Assembly (NCBI RefSeq): GCF_000220395.1
Contig: NW_004086340.1
Location: 1-64,000, forward strand
Length of the DNA: 64,000 bases
Reading direction: 5' to 3'
Origin: Ichthyophthirius multifiliis
Taxonomy: Eukaryota; Ciliophora; Oligohymenophorea; Hymenostomatida
Shown here: in pieces, positions 23,938-36,144 of the stretch
Position numbering within the stretch: the first letter of the stretch is position 1
Layout of the letters: each line of letters opens with the position of its first letter
The notes under the pieces: model-generated
What the model saw: the letters and a program-made list of their open reading frames with translations, nothing else
Told to the model about the DNA's origin: nothing
Database searches by the model: none
Position numbers and translations under genes: made by a program

Positions 23938-25815
23938 TCACATTTAAACAATTTCATAAGCAAATCCACTCCCATCTTTAGTCCAAGCAGGTGGTAAAAA
24001 CTTAGGCTACATTACTTAAACAAAATTTTTTCTCCACATCTTAATAAATTCTTTAATATCATGTTCACTTTTAAGTTATTCAACTACATATTTCCCACTT
24101 TAATTTTTAAATTCTTTATTACTTGAAATTTTTCCAATTTTTTTAAACTAATCCAATTCTAAACAATACTAAATAAACTTTTCATTAATTTTAACTTCTC
24201 CATTTTTATTAATACCAAAATACTCGTCCGAAAAAACTTCGATTTTCCCTTAAATTTCTGGTATACTTTTAAATTAATAGTAGTTTTCCCTCAAAAACTA
24301 TTTATATTTTTTCCTATTTTCCTTCGGAATCTTATCCTTTTATTACGCGTATCTTTTGACTCCTTTATAGACTTTACAAATTGCATTTTTTATAATATTC
24401 GCTGATTCCAACTAATTATCCTAAACAGAGTATTTCTACAAAACATAGGCCTTTAATCTCTCACTATTTTTCCCCGCCTTCTCATGACATTTCAAGCATA
24501 ACAAAAGAACATCAAACGACCTGTGACTTTTATACTTTACTGGAAAATGCCTTCTATAAAAAGAAGGTACTATATAAAATTTCGTATATTTCTCATCCTA
24601 ACCACATACTACACATTTATTTTCTCTTTCAGTCTGATAGAAATAATTTTCGCTTTCTATTAACTCTTCTTCTAGTTCACTATGTCCTTTTCCACTAGGA
24701 TTAAAATTTAATTAAATTACAGAAGGATTGCTTGATACTAATACGGCTAGTTTTTTTTTAGATACCATTGTATTTTTTTTTCGTCGCAATTACATAGTTT
24801 TAAACCCGAAGGGGATAAAATTGAACAGTTTCCATAAGCAATTTTCTTCATGCAAAGTTTTTCTTATATAAATTGGGCTTTTTGGAGCTTTTTTTGTTCA
24901 TTTAATCTTTTTGTGCTTGTTTTTAAAGTATTTTTGTACTTTTTTAATAATATATTTCCAATATTTTTTCTATGTTTTTTTCCAAAAAAACATTGTTATT
25001 ATTATATATATTTAATTATTCTTTTTTATCTACATTTTATATCTTTATTTATTCTTATTTATCTATATTTATACAGAAATCATACATTTCTTCGTTTAAG
25101 AGTACATTATTTATATTTTAATTTGTAGATTGTGCGTAATTTTCTCTTAATTCAGCTATTCCTAGAAATAAGTTTAATATGTTTTCGTTGTAAATATTTT
25201 AGCTCTTTTTTTTATAATAGTTTAAATATATTTAATGCTCGAATATTTTCTTTTAAAAAGGCTTTAGAGTTTTTTTTTACATATTATAAATAAAATCTAT
25301 TGTTTTTTCAAATCCCTGTTTTTCAATCATCTCTTTTAATAATAAATATCTCAATTAAATTAAATAATGTGAATCTAAAGCTGCATAGTCAATCTATTCT
25401 TAAGTTAAAGGCCTTTAAGACCAATCAGACAATTAAAGTTCTTTTTTTTTGTTTTATCAATTTAAAAATTACAATATGATTTTATCAAATTAACAAGAGA
25501 ATTTTCCTTTGTTTTATTCAAATGTATATATATTTCTTTTACATCGAAAAAATTCTTAATTTATAAATTTTCGAAATCTCTTTTTATCCATAATAAGTCA
25601 GACTGTCCTGAATAAAATATCTTTATAATGTTTGGATTCTCAAATATATTTAAAAATGTATCCCTTATTAATTTATTATTATTTATTTTTAATATATCTA
25701 TTATATAATTATAATCCAATGTTGATATTTAAATTAAGCATAAAAATCCTAAATATGCCTATCTAAAACTTTATTCTGTATCTATGCCTTTATATATTAT
25801 TATAATTATATATTG
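23938..25815 (-). CDS. EXD2: EXD2-like DEDDy 3'-5' exonuclease
   Basis: Exons at about 25815-25150 encode a WRN/RNase D-type exonuclease: KGIDTEQSFRQAYLGFLCLI (Exo I Asp and Glu), KIFYSGQSDLLWIKRDFENL (Exo II), and, after a 32-nt intron, LQLSDWSQRPLTQEQIDYAA with LDSHYLIQL (Exo III, Tyr and Asp). The C-terminal part (24856-23938) is diagnostic of EXD2: YGNCSILSPSGLKLCNCDEK, KIQWYL, NKCVVCGQDEKYTKFYIVPS, FYRRHFPVKYKSHRSFDVLL and LCLKCHEKAG, an HNH-like zinc region. It ends at TGA 23938-23940. EXD2 acts in DNA end resection and mitochondrial RNA metabolism in animals. A one-base slip is needed in the T9 run 24751-24759, probably an indel or sequencing error. The N-terminal exon before GIDTE is not resolved. 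Confidence 0.9.
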
Positions 25816-26099
25816 AATATATATATATATTTTTTTCAACCTAATTAATTGTATTAATTTAATGTTTATACTAAATTTATTAATTAATCAGATGTTTATA
25901 TAAATATAATCGAATTAGATTTGAATTCTTTCTATACAACTTAATTGTGTTTTAAAAATTCTTATAATGTGTAATTTTATAAATCCAAAATATTTTAGCC
26001 TTTATAAATATTATTAAATAAAAATTACATAAATTATAAATTATATCATATCTAATAAAAAATATTTAATTAAATAATAAAAAAGAATTAATAGTAAAT

Positions 26100-26156
<57 letters not shown>

Positions 26157-27002
26157 TTATATATTATTTATTTCTTAAAAAATCTTAAATCTAATTTAAA
26201 ATTTATATTTTAATCATTATTATTTAAATTTATATATTAAAATATACATTATATTTATTAATTTTAATTATTTTTATATATATTATTTTCTAATTCTATT
26301 TTTAATAATTTTTATTCTATAAATTATATATAAAAATTTAGATTTAATTTTATTTTTTATATTGATATCTTTTATAAATTATAGAAAAATAATAAAATCA
26401 TTTTTTAACAATTATATATATTTATTTTATTTTATATTTTATTTAAAATTAAATTTTTTACTATTAATAATATTAAATTTATTATCTAATTAGTATTATT
26501 ATATATTTTTTTTAATAAAATTTTAAAATCTTGTTTTTTTTTTTTTTAGATTAATTTTTTTTTTTTTTTATTTTTAGTTTAGTTTTAATTTTATATTTTT
26601 TTATTAATATTTTAAATTTTATCAAAATTACAAAGAATAAAAGAATAAAAAAATTTAAATTTTATTATAATAAATTTATTATATATAATTTTTTCAAATT
26701 TTTAAATAATATTTAATAAACAATTAAAAAATATTAAAATCTATAATTTTAAATTCAATTAATAAAACTTTTTTAAATAAATTTTAATTATTAATTAGTA
26801 TAAATAAATATAAATGTTAAATATTTTATTATAAAAAATTTATTTTGTATATTATTTTAATTTTAAATAATATTGTAAAATTATAAATATTAATAATAAA
26901 ATATTATTTTTTTTAAAATAAAAATAAAAAAAAAATATTTTATAAAATAAATAAAACTATTTTAAACAAAAAAAAAATAACTAAAAAAAAAATAACTAAA
27001 AA
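25816..27002. other. intergenic, AT-rich
   Basis: About 1.2 kb of near-pure A/T with (AT)n at 26100-26145 and many homopolymers. It separates divergent EXD2 and the MORN gene; the missing first exon of EXD2 may lie in its first 200 bp. Nothing else is visible. Confidence 0.5.
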
Positions 27003-30000
27003 ATGAGTGAAGAAAAAACACAAGAAATTTCTTCAGACTAACCCCCTTAAGTAGTAATAATACCTTAAAAAACAATGAAGAACCCATTAGATGTTGTATA
27101 AACAAAAGCAAGTAGATTCGGTAAAGTATAATCATCATATGTAATTCCAAGTGAATCAGATGATACAGAAAGCGAAACAGACCAAAAAGTATCAAATACA
27201 AATAATAATTCAGGTATGAGAAGGAAATCTAAAAGTATTAAATTATTGAATCATTCAAAAAATAGTGTAGCGATAGATAATATAAAGAAACAGATGAATT
27301 TAGCAAAAATATAATATAATTTAGAAAAAGAAAAAAGTGAATTAAATACATTAAAATTTTTCTAATTTATTTGCTTCCTTGTGAAATTTGGCTTGAATAA
27401 AAATGAAGACGAAAATGAATATTTATTTTAGTTTTAAAAAATAGTTCAAAATCTTGAAGAAGAATATGAATAATTTGTGGAGTTTTTTTAATAGAAAAAT
27501 AAAATTAATTAAAATAATTAAGTATTTTTTTCTTTCTATATTTTTAATATTTAGAAAAAAAAAAAAAAAAAGATTGTAATTGAATGTGTTCTAAAGGCGG
27601 AATTTTTAAAAAATAAATTATTTTAAAGCTTTTATAAAAATTAATTTGAATATTAGACTTTAGCAAAAAACCAAATTGATTTTAAAGTTCAAAAAATTTA
27701 AGAATTGGAAGAATAACTTATTTATTATTAAATTGGGGGTGAATAATAACCATTGTAGGCCGATAATAATAATTAGTAGTTATTAGATTAAATAAAATAT
27801 ATGTAAATTTCTTATGATAATTTATAGAATGAATTCGATATATTGGATATGAGAAAAAAAGAATTCGATAAATAAGATGCTAGAATTTAAGAATTATTAT
27901 TAATTATAAATTAAAATAAAGATAATATTAATAATTTTAATTAGGACATACTAAATTAAAATGTTTAATAAAGAATAGAATTAGATAAAAAAATAAAATA
28001 ATTAACAAAAAATAATAAAGGTTTACTTTTATAAAATAAAGACCTTAAAAAATCGTAAAAATAATATAATTTTCATATTTTTTGTTATTTTTGTTGATTT
28101 AAAAAAAAAAAATTTAAAAGTTTATATGTATATGATGAAAATAATAAAAAACTTGAATAAAAATTAGAAATAGAAAAGAAAAATAATAATTTATAAAAAA
28201 TATTAGAATAATGTGAGAATGAATAATAATAAATATAAAACCTATATGAAGAAATTGAGAAATAGAATATATTAATATTTTAATTGAGAAAAGATAATGA
28301 ATAATTTGAATAATTTTAATACTTTTAATAATAATATAAAGAAAGTAAATAATAAAATTAAAATTCGGCTAATATTTTAGAAATGGAATGTGAATTTTAT
28401 AAAAACTAATTGAGTCAATACGAAATTAATATTATATAGGCAAAATCAGGTATTTTAGAGGAAAAAATGATTATTGAAAATCAAAAAACGAAACTTGTGT
28501 AGTAATTAGAGAACGCTTTGTAAGAAAAAGAATAATTATTTATTAAAAATTAAAATTTGATTAATGAAAATTCTAATTCGAAAAATATATTTAAAACATT
28601 AGAAAAATAACTTAAATAGTAATTTTTTTGTTTGGTTTATTAAATATTTTAATTTTTTTTTATTTAATTTAAGAGCTATTAAAGAAAGAGATTAATTAAA
28701 AAAATAAATAGAAACAAAAGAAAAAAAAAGAAGAAGATGATGAGGAAGCACAAAAAGATGATACACAAAAAAAGGAAGAAGAATAAAAAAATAATGAAGA
28801 ATAACAAAAAAATACAGAAGAATATAAAAAAAAAATTGAAGAATAATAAAAATCTATAGAAGATTTAAAAGAATAAAATGAATAATTTTTATAATAAATA
28901 AAAGATTTAAAAAAATAAACTTTACATTTAGAAGAATTACATTAAAATATTATTTTAGAAAATTAATAATTAAAAGAAAATGATGATATTTGTGTTTTAA
29001 AAAAATAATTAGATTAATTATAAAATTGTTTAGATGTAAGTTTAAACGAAAAAAATGCTATTGAAAATGAGAATAAAACTATTAGAGATTCTTATAAATT
29101 AATTGAAAGGCTTTTTAAGGTTTTTTTTTTTTTTTTTTTTTAATAAGATTAATAAATTAAATTTTAATTTAGAAATCTTTAAAATAAATAGACTAAAAAG
29201 ATAAATAAATATAAGCTTTAGAATAATAATAAAATAAATAATAATTTAATTAAGAAGATAATAAAAAAGAAAATGAAAATAATAATCAATAAGAGAATTA
29301 AATATAGAAAATAAATGAAAAAATATAAAAAAAAAATGAAGAAATTGAAAAAAAATATGAAGTAATATAATAAAAAGGATAAGAAATAGAAAAAATGCTA
29401 GAAGAAATAAAAAAGAAAGATTAAGAAATATTAGAAAAAGACTAAGAAATATAAAAAAAAGAATAAGAAATATAAAAAAAAGATGAAGAAATATAAAAAT
29501 AAGAAGTAGAAATATAAAAAAAAAATCAAGAATTAAAATAAAAATAGGACGATTAAAAATAACTCCAGAAATAAAATGAAAATATGAATTCTAAAATGTC
29601 TATAATAAAAGCTGAAAATGAGACATTAAAAAGTTAAGCTAAAAAATAAAAGGAAAATTTATAAAATGAAAATTAATAATTAAATGAAGAAATAAAATAA
29701 TTAATTCAAGAAAAGAAAACTTTAGAAAAATAAATTGAAAAAATCTAAAATGAAAACAAAGCTGAATTAGAAATGGGAGATTTAGAAAAAAATTTTGAAA
29801 ATGAAAAAGAAAAATTAGAAAATGAAAAGAATTAAATTATTTAATAGCTAAAAAATATTTAAAATGAAAAGTTTTGTCTATAAATATCTTCAAGTGAACT
29901 TATAAAAGAAAATGATTCTTTTAAATCTACTTTTAAAACTTTTTAAAAACATTTTAAGGTATTTTTTAATTTTGTTTAAAATATTTCATTTTTTATTATT

Positions 30001-32310
30001 AAATAAAAAGAAAACGGTTGAAGAAAATCAAAGATTGAAATAATAATTAAAAGATAAAGAAAATGATAGTTAATAATTAGAATAATAAAGAAATTAATTT
30101 AAAGATCTTTAATGGTAATATGAAGAACTTTCATGGTAGTTTTAAGAATATAAAAACGAAATTGAAGAATAAATAAATAATATAAATGAAAATACAGCAG
30201 AAAGTAAAGAATTAAATAAAGGATAAAATAAATAAGAAATCAAAATAAAATATAAAATTTAAGAAGAAAAGGAAGAACTGGAAAAATAAAAAGAAAAAAT
30301 ATAAAATGATATGGCTTAAATATAAAAAGAAAACAAATCTTTTAAAATGACTTATAAAAACATAGAAAAAGAATTCAAAAAAACCGTTAAAGAATTAGAT
30401 TTTTGTAATTAATAAATGTATCTTTTAGGTTATTTTTTTTATTTAATTTATATATATATATATATATAAATACATTTTTTTTTTATAGAGGAAAAACTAA
30501 AATAAAAGGAAGAGATTTTATAATAATAAATAGAAATATTAAAAGAATAATAAAATTAAATTTAATATTTAGAAAATGAAAATAAAGAGTTAAATAAGTA
30601 TTAAAAAGGAAAGAATAAAATTGAAGAAGAAGAATAAAAAATAAAAGAAATGAACTTTTAGTAATAATTAATTTAATTAAAATAAGAAAAACATGAATTG
30701 GAATAAGAAAAGAGTTTTTTATTAAAATAAAAAAGTGAATTTAATCAATAAATAATAGAATATTAATAAAAAGAATTTTAATTATAATATAAAATGAAAG
30801 ATTTAGAAAATTAAAGTGAGGAATTTGCGAAAAAAAAATTAAAACTAAATGAAAAAATAAAGTAGAAAAAAATTTAAATCGAGAAAGAAAAAGATGAGCT
30901 TTACAAAAAAAAATAAGAAAAAGATATTTTTATAAAAGAAAATGAAAGTTTTTCAAAATAATTAATTTTAAGTCAAAACTAAGTTTTTGATGAAAAATTG
31001 AATTCCTTTTTGAAAAATTTCTAAGATTTTTTTGTATAAAGTTTAAAGCATTAATCTTGTTTTTAAGTAAAAGAAAAAACAATCTAAGAATTCGAAAAAA
31101 AAATTGGAGAATAAGAAGAAAAAATTTAATAAAAAAATTAATAAATTGAAGAACTTCTGTCATAAATTAATTCTTAAAATTAAGAAGTAAATAATTAGTT
31201 TATATAAATTAAAGAACTTTAGAATAAAAATAAGGCTTTATAAGATTAAATTAATAATAATTAAGAAGAAAGGTTATTTTAAAGTTAATATTAATAGAAA
31301 AAAAACATGTCTTCAATATAAAATATTAATAAAAAGAATGTTTAGAAAAATGTAGGAGAATAAAAAAATATTAAAGATATGATTAATTATTTCTAATTAG
31401 TAATGTCTTAATAAAATAATTAAAATAAATAATAACAATAACAATAAAATGTATAATAATGTAAAAATATATAATAATAGCAAGATTCGTAACTAATAAG
31501 CCAAAATATTAATAAAGGAGATAATAATTAAAATGATAAACAAAATAAACCTTCTAGTTAAATATTAAATTTAACTTCTTTGATTACATAAAAGGAAGAG
31601 GAATTATAATAAATTAAGAAAAGTTTATAAATTAAATAATAAAATTATAATAATATAGAAAAGGTAAAAATTATGTTAAAAATAAAATGTTTTAAATTAT
31701 TTTTTAAATAATTATAAAAAAGTAAAATACAGAACCTAATTATTAAGATAACATTCAAAAAAAATACAAATATTAATAGCATGAACTTACAAAGTCATTA
31801 GAAATAAAACCTTAGAAAATCAATTAAATATAATATAGTCAGTACTAATAATAGAATTAACCATTATATTAGGGTGATTTATTAGGAAAACAGAGAAACG
31901 GAGTTGGAAGATAAATATATGAAAATGGTGAAATATATGAAGGAGAATGGAAATTTGATTAAAGAAGTGGCTATGGTATATTGAAAGATAGATTTGGAAT
32001 TGATATTTATAATGGTGAATGGGTAAATAATTTATATAATGGAGTGGGAAGATTAAGAAACTAAAATATTTGTTATAATACTAATATATAAGGAGTAGAT
32101 ATTGATTTAAAGTAAATTTTTAAGCAATGGTAATTTTATAGTGGATAATTTAAGAATGGATAAATGCATGGATAAGGAACTTTAATAATTTATGGAAATT
32201 ATAAATTTATAGGAATGTTTTAAAATGGAAATGTTTAAGGAGAAGGGATTCTATTAAAAAATAATTTCGAAATTATTAAAGGAGTATGGGATATATATGA
32301 AATTAAATGA
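27003..32310 (+). CDS. long coiled-coil protein with C-terminal MORN repeats
   Basis: ATG 27003 opens a Ser/Thr-rich head (SSYVIPSESDDTESETDQ) followed by more than 1,000 residues of coiled coil interrupted by short introns (for example 27522-27554). It has very acidic and basic stretches such as KKEEDDEEAQKDDTQKKEEE and ENEKEKLENEKNQIIQQLKN. The last exons carry MORN repeats from about 31867: GKQRNGVGRQIYENGEIYEG, EWKFDQRSGYGILKD, GEWVNNLYNGVGRL, FYSGQFKNGQMHGQGTLIIY and GMFQNGNVQGEGIL, ending at TGA 32308-32310. MORN repeats bind lipids or scaffold proteins at membranes and ciliary structures. The whole is about 1,500 residues. The single-gene model rests on an open, same-strand, purine-rich frame; two genes cannot be excluded. 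A cytoskeleton-membrane linker role is inferred. Confidence 0.8.
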
Positions 32311-32322
32311 AATTTTTTAATA

Positions 32323-32325
<3 letters not shown>

Positions 32326-32361
<36 letters not shown>
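32326..32361. repeat. (AT)n microsatellite
   Basis: About 18 uninterrupted AT dinucleotides lie between the convergent MORN and CDK genes. Confidence 0.9.
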
Positions 32362-32377
<16 letters not shown>

Positions 32378-32420
32378 ATTAAAAATTTGATATTAAATAA
32401 TTATTTATATTATATTTTGT

Positions 32421-33507
32421 TCATTATTTAATATTTGAATTCTAATAAAAATCTATACCTTAAAAAAATTAATGATTTATGGCTTGGTTTGCGGATATTC
32501 TTTTTACAGGATCTGCTTCAATCATCCTAAATAACAAATCTGCTGCCATAACATCAAATTCGCAAATTTTTTCTATAAAAAACTTTTTATTAGAAGGAAA
32601 TCTAGGAAATTTACTTAACCAATTAAGTTTATATTTTCCAGCTAAAAATATTATAATATAGCTTTATAATTTTCTATTAAATTACCTATTTAAAAACTAT
32701 CTGGTGTCCCTAACAATTAGAAAATTTTTATTAAAATATCTATTTCATAATATCCTGTAAATAAGATCTCTCCTGTAATAAGTTCATAAAAAATACAGCC
32801 TATAGACCATATATCAATAGGAAGAGAATACAGATTATCTTTCAAAAGTAACTCAGGAGCTCTATAATTTAATGTTTGGACTTCTAAAGTAACTGTAGTT
32901 ATAGGGATTTCATAAAATCTTGCTAAACCAAAATCTGCTAATTTTAATTCTCCTTTTTAAGATATTAATATGTTTTAAGGCTTTATATCTCGATGAAATA
33001 CACGTTATCTATGACAATAGTCTACTGATCTTAATATTTGATGCATATAGGACTTTTTTTATTTTCACTTTTTTAATATTTAGTGTTGTTTTTACTTTTA
33101 TTGTGTTTTTGGGATATCTTCTGGCTGAATGCTTCAAGTGTTTTATTTCTTTAGATAAGTCGTTTTCCATATATTCTAGTATTATATAAAGTTTAGGTTT
33201 TTCTACTTAGTATTAAATTTCAACAATTCTTTTTTTTTTTTTTTAATTAATATATAACATATTTGTTTTTTTGTTTTATTTTTTACTTTATAATATTAGA
33301 ATGGTCTAGAGCTTTCAGACAACTAATTTCTCTTAAAGCTGTGGAAGGTATTCCTTAATTTCTTTGTTGATCATCTTTCATTTTTATCTTTTTTATTGCC
33401 ACAAATTGTTTTGTTTAAAGGTTTTAGGCTTTAAAAACTTTACCATATGTTCCTTCACCTAATAATTCTAATATTTCATAAGCACCTTATTAGTTTTCTT
33501 ATTTCAT
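32421..33507 (-). CDS. cyclin-dependent kinase family Ser/Thr kinase
   Basis: ATG complement 33505-33507 starts [20 protein letters not shown] (Gly loop with GTYG), then [13 protein letters not shown] (VAIKK Lys). The PSTAIRE-helix position reads [18 protein letters not shown], the CDK hallmark for cyclin binding. After an intron come [38 protein letters not shown] (catalytic loop), [15 protein letters not shown] (DFG), [40 protein letters not shown] and LLGTPDSFQ. The C-lobe ends [18 protein letters not shown], stopping at TGA 32421-32423. Three introns are present. The CDK consensus TLWYRAPE is TLNYRAPE here. All catalytic residues are present. About 300 residues, the normal CDK size. It probably acts in the cell cycle or cilia; the subclass is not assignable. 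Confidence 0.92.
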
Positions 33508-33883
33508 TTTTTTTTTTACTTTTTTTTATATATTTTTTTTATTTAAGCTTAAATTTTTAGTATAAATTTTTAATTTATTGCAAAATAATTGAATTTTTTG
33601 TTATTTTATATAAATTAAAATATTAAGAGTTTAATAAATAAAAAATTTTGAAATCAATTTATAATTATTAGTTTATAAATTAATAATTATTTTATTTATA
33701 TAAAGTAAAAATTTTTATAGTAATAATTTAATTTATTTATTTTAAATTTAAGAAAAATGTGTAAAATTTATTTACAAATTATCAAATTATGTTATTTATT
33801 AGTTTTATTTGAAATTAAAAAAAATAAATTAAAAACATAAAATAATTTTCATTTAATATTATAAAGATTAATTAAAAAAAGTT
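33508..33883. other. intergenic, AT-rich
   Basis: About 375 bp between two same-strand genes. It contains only A/T runs; the CDK promoter should lie here. Confidence 0.5.
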
Positions 33884-35670
33884 TCATTAATTTTTATTGT
33901 ATGAAATTTTATTTATTGAAGGAAGTAACAATATATTTGATTATTATTTTTAATTTACTTAAATATGAGGTTATTATAATTATAAGTTTTTTTAATCAAC
34001 CTATTTTGATATGTTATTTATACTTTTTTAAAAACAAATAGAATCTAAAGATGCTATTGGTAAAATTTTCTTTTTTTATAAACTACTTTATTCTTGTTTT
34101 TTTTGTTATATTTTTTGAATATTATCATTAACAAAAGTATAATCATTTAATCTATTATTTTTTTAATCTGAATTAAAATTTTTCTATGGAGTTAATTAAT
34201 TATAATTTTCTATAAGTCCTTCTCCTACAAATATACTTTTATTTTAAAATGGTAATTTTTAATCATTTCTTTAATCAATTTTCAATTATTTTTGTGTAAT
34301 CAATTTTTTTGGAGAAACTAAATTTCCATATTATAAAAACTTTGGATCGATTATTAAATAAGATTTATTTTATTATAAATTAATTTTAAATATTTTATTG
34401 CTTATTTCTTAATTAGTTAATATCTATTTTATTTTTTTAAATAAAAAATATATATTTATTTGTTTTTCTATTATACTTTATGTATGAAAAAAGAACTTAA
34501 TAAACAAAATAATTAACATTCTTCTTTTTAATTATTTAATGCATCATATTGTCTATTCTAAAAATAATAATAAAAATAAAATAGTATTTTATAGATTAAA
34601 ATTAATATTAACCTTGCTTTAAATTATTTCATCTTATCCAAAATAATCGAAACAGGAAAATAAATTTAACTATAGTATATTAATTAAATAAATAAAAAAA
34701 AAAACTTATTATATGTTTTGTTGATTATAATATGATTAATCTTCTTCAAAATTTATAAGGCTTTTAGCTTTATTATTAAATAAGATTTATTTTTATAATA
34801 AAAATTATTTGCTTGATTTTTATATCTTATAAAATATAAAATATATAAAAAAGAAATATATATATATATGTGTAAAAATTTATATATATATATTAAAAAA
34901 TAAAATTATATGTATATATATTTAAAAATTAATATATAATATTTATATAAATATAAATATAAAAATAAATATAAATATAAATATAAATATATATATATAT
35001 ATATTTTATATTTAAATTTTTATTTATAATTTATATATTAATAATTTTATATTTAATTAATTTTAATATATATTTTATATATTGCTTTAATATTTTACTT
35101 ATATTTATCCTTTTTTTACAATATAAAATAAATTAGCTTTATCACCCTCTTTGTATAAATAATCTCCTTATTTAAGAGTTATAATTTAAGAGTTTTCGAA
35201 TAAACTTCTTACAAATTAAAGATCACTATCTTCTAATAATTTTGAATTTTGTAAAAAATTAACTTCCTATTCTATTTATTCTTCTATAATACTTCCCAAA
35301 TTTTTAATAAAATTTCTTTTGCTTATTAAAATAATTTAACTTTTCTCTTGTGCAATAGCTGTTTTTTAATATGTTTCATAAAATAAGCAATCATGAGTCC
35401 CAAAATCTTAACCTTAAAGTATTTTTTTAAATACTACTCGTTTATTTTATTCAATTTCTTCATATATATTTACAGATCCATTTATTAATACATATACATT
35501 TGTAACTTCTTATTCTTTTTGTTTATTTAATAATTTTATTTTTTTAAAAAAATTATAATTACCTTTTTAATATATGCATTCTTAAGGTTCTACATCTAAA
35601 ATTCTAATTCTTTAGGAAAGCCTTTATAATATATACACTGGAAATTATTAGAAAAATATAAGTTTTATAT
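33884..35670 (-). CDS. protein with tandem cyclic-nucleotide-binding folds, degenerate
   Basis: The minus strand reads RIRILDVEPQECIYQKGN, then VTNVYVLINGSVNIYEEIEQ, then LQGQDFGTHDCLFYETYQ and KTAIAQEKSQIILISKRNF, the beta-roll order of a cNMP-binding domain. A second one starts LLEDSDLQFVRSLFENSQII, then TLKQGDYLYKEGDKANLFYI and VKKGQIQ, continuing over introns to LNLFSCFDYFGQDEI. The phosphate-binding cassette (normally FGE...R-A) reads FGTHDCLFYETYQKTA, without the Glu and Arg that hold cAMP or cGMP, so ligand binding may be lost. The C-terminus is NQEISNKIFKINLQQNKSYL, FVGEGLIENYNQLTP and a disordered tail to TGA 33884-33886. Several short introns occur. The first exon is not resolved, so the start is approximate. 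It resembles PKA-regulatory-like or scaffold proteins common in ciliates. Confidence 0.75.
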
Positions 35671-36144
35671 TTAATTTAATATATCATTATTATTTAAATT
35701 TATTTCTTAATTCTATTTTTTTTTTATTATTATTTTTAAATAATCTATATATGAATTATAATTTCATATTTTTTTATTTATAATAAAATTTTATTGACAA
35801 ATTTTAAGTTATTACGTATAATTATAAAAATTGATAAAAAAAATATAATCATTAAATTACTATATTTTTAGTTATTTTTAAAATAATTTAAGGAATTTTA
35901 CAAAAAAATTAATAACAGATACAAATATAAATATTTAATTTGAAAAAAAATATATATAATCTATTATATTTATAATATTTTTTTAATTAATTATTTTTTA
36001 TAATGATAAATACTATATTTTAATTTATATTTTAACATTTATATAATATAAATTTAATTCTTTTATATTTTTTTTTTTATTTATGATTATTTTATTTTTA
36101 TTTTATATATTATATTTAATACAAACTAAAAATATAATATAAAA
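35671..36144. promoter_or_regulatory. divergent promoter spacer
   Basis: About 475 bp of A/T between the divergent cNMP-fold gene and the Aurora-like kinase gene. It may hide the first exon of the former. No motif can be named. Confidence 0.35.

Noticed and set aside
24850-25128. Phe/Leu-rich plus-strand frame
   Set aside because: It is the antisense shadow of the middle exons of EXD2; Phe/Leu/Ser/Tyr-rich frames opposite Lys/Glu/Asn-rich exons are typical here.
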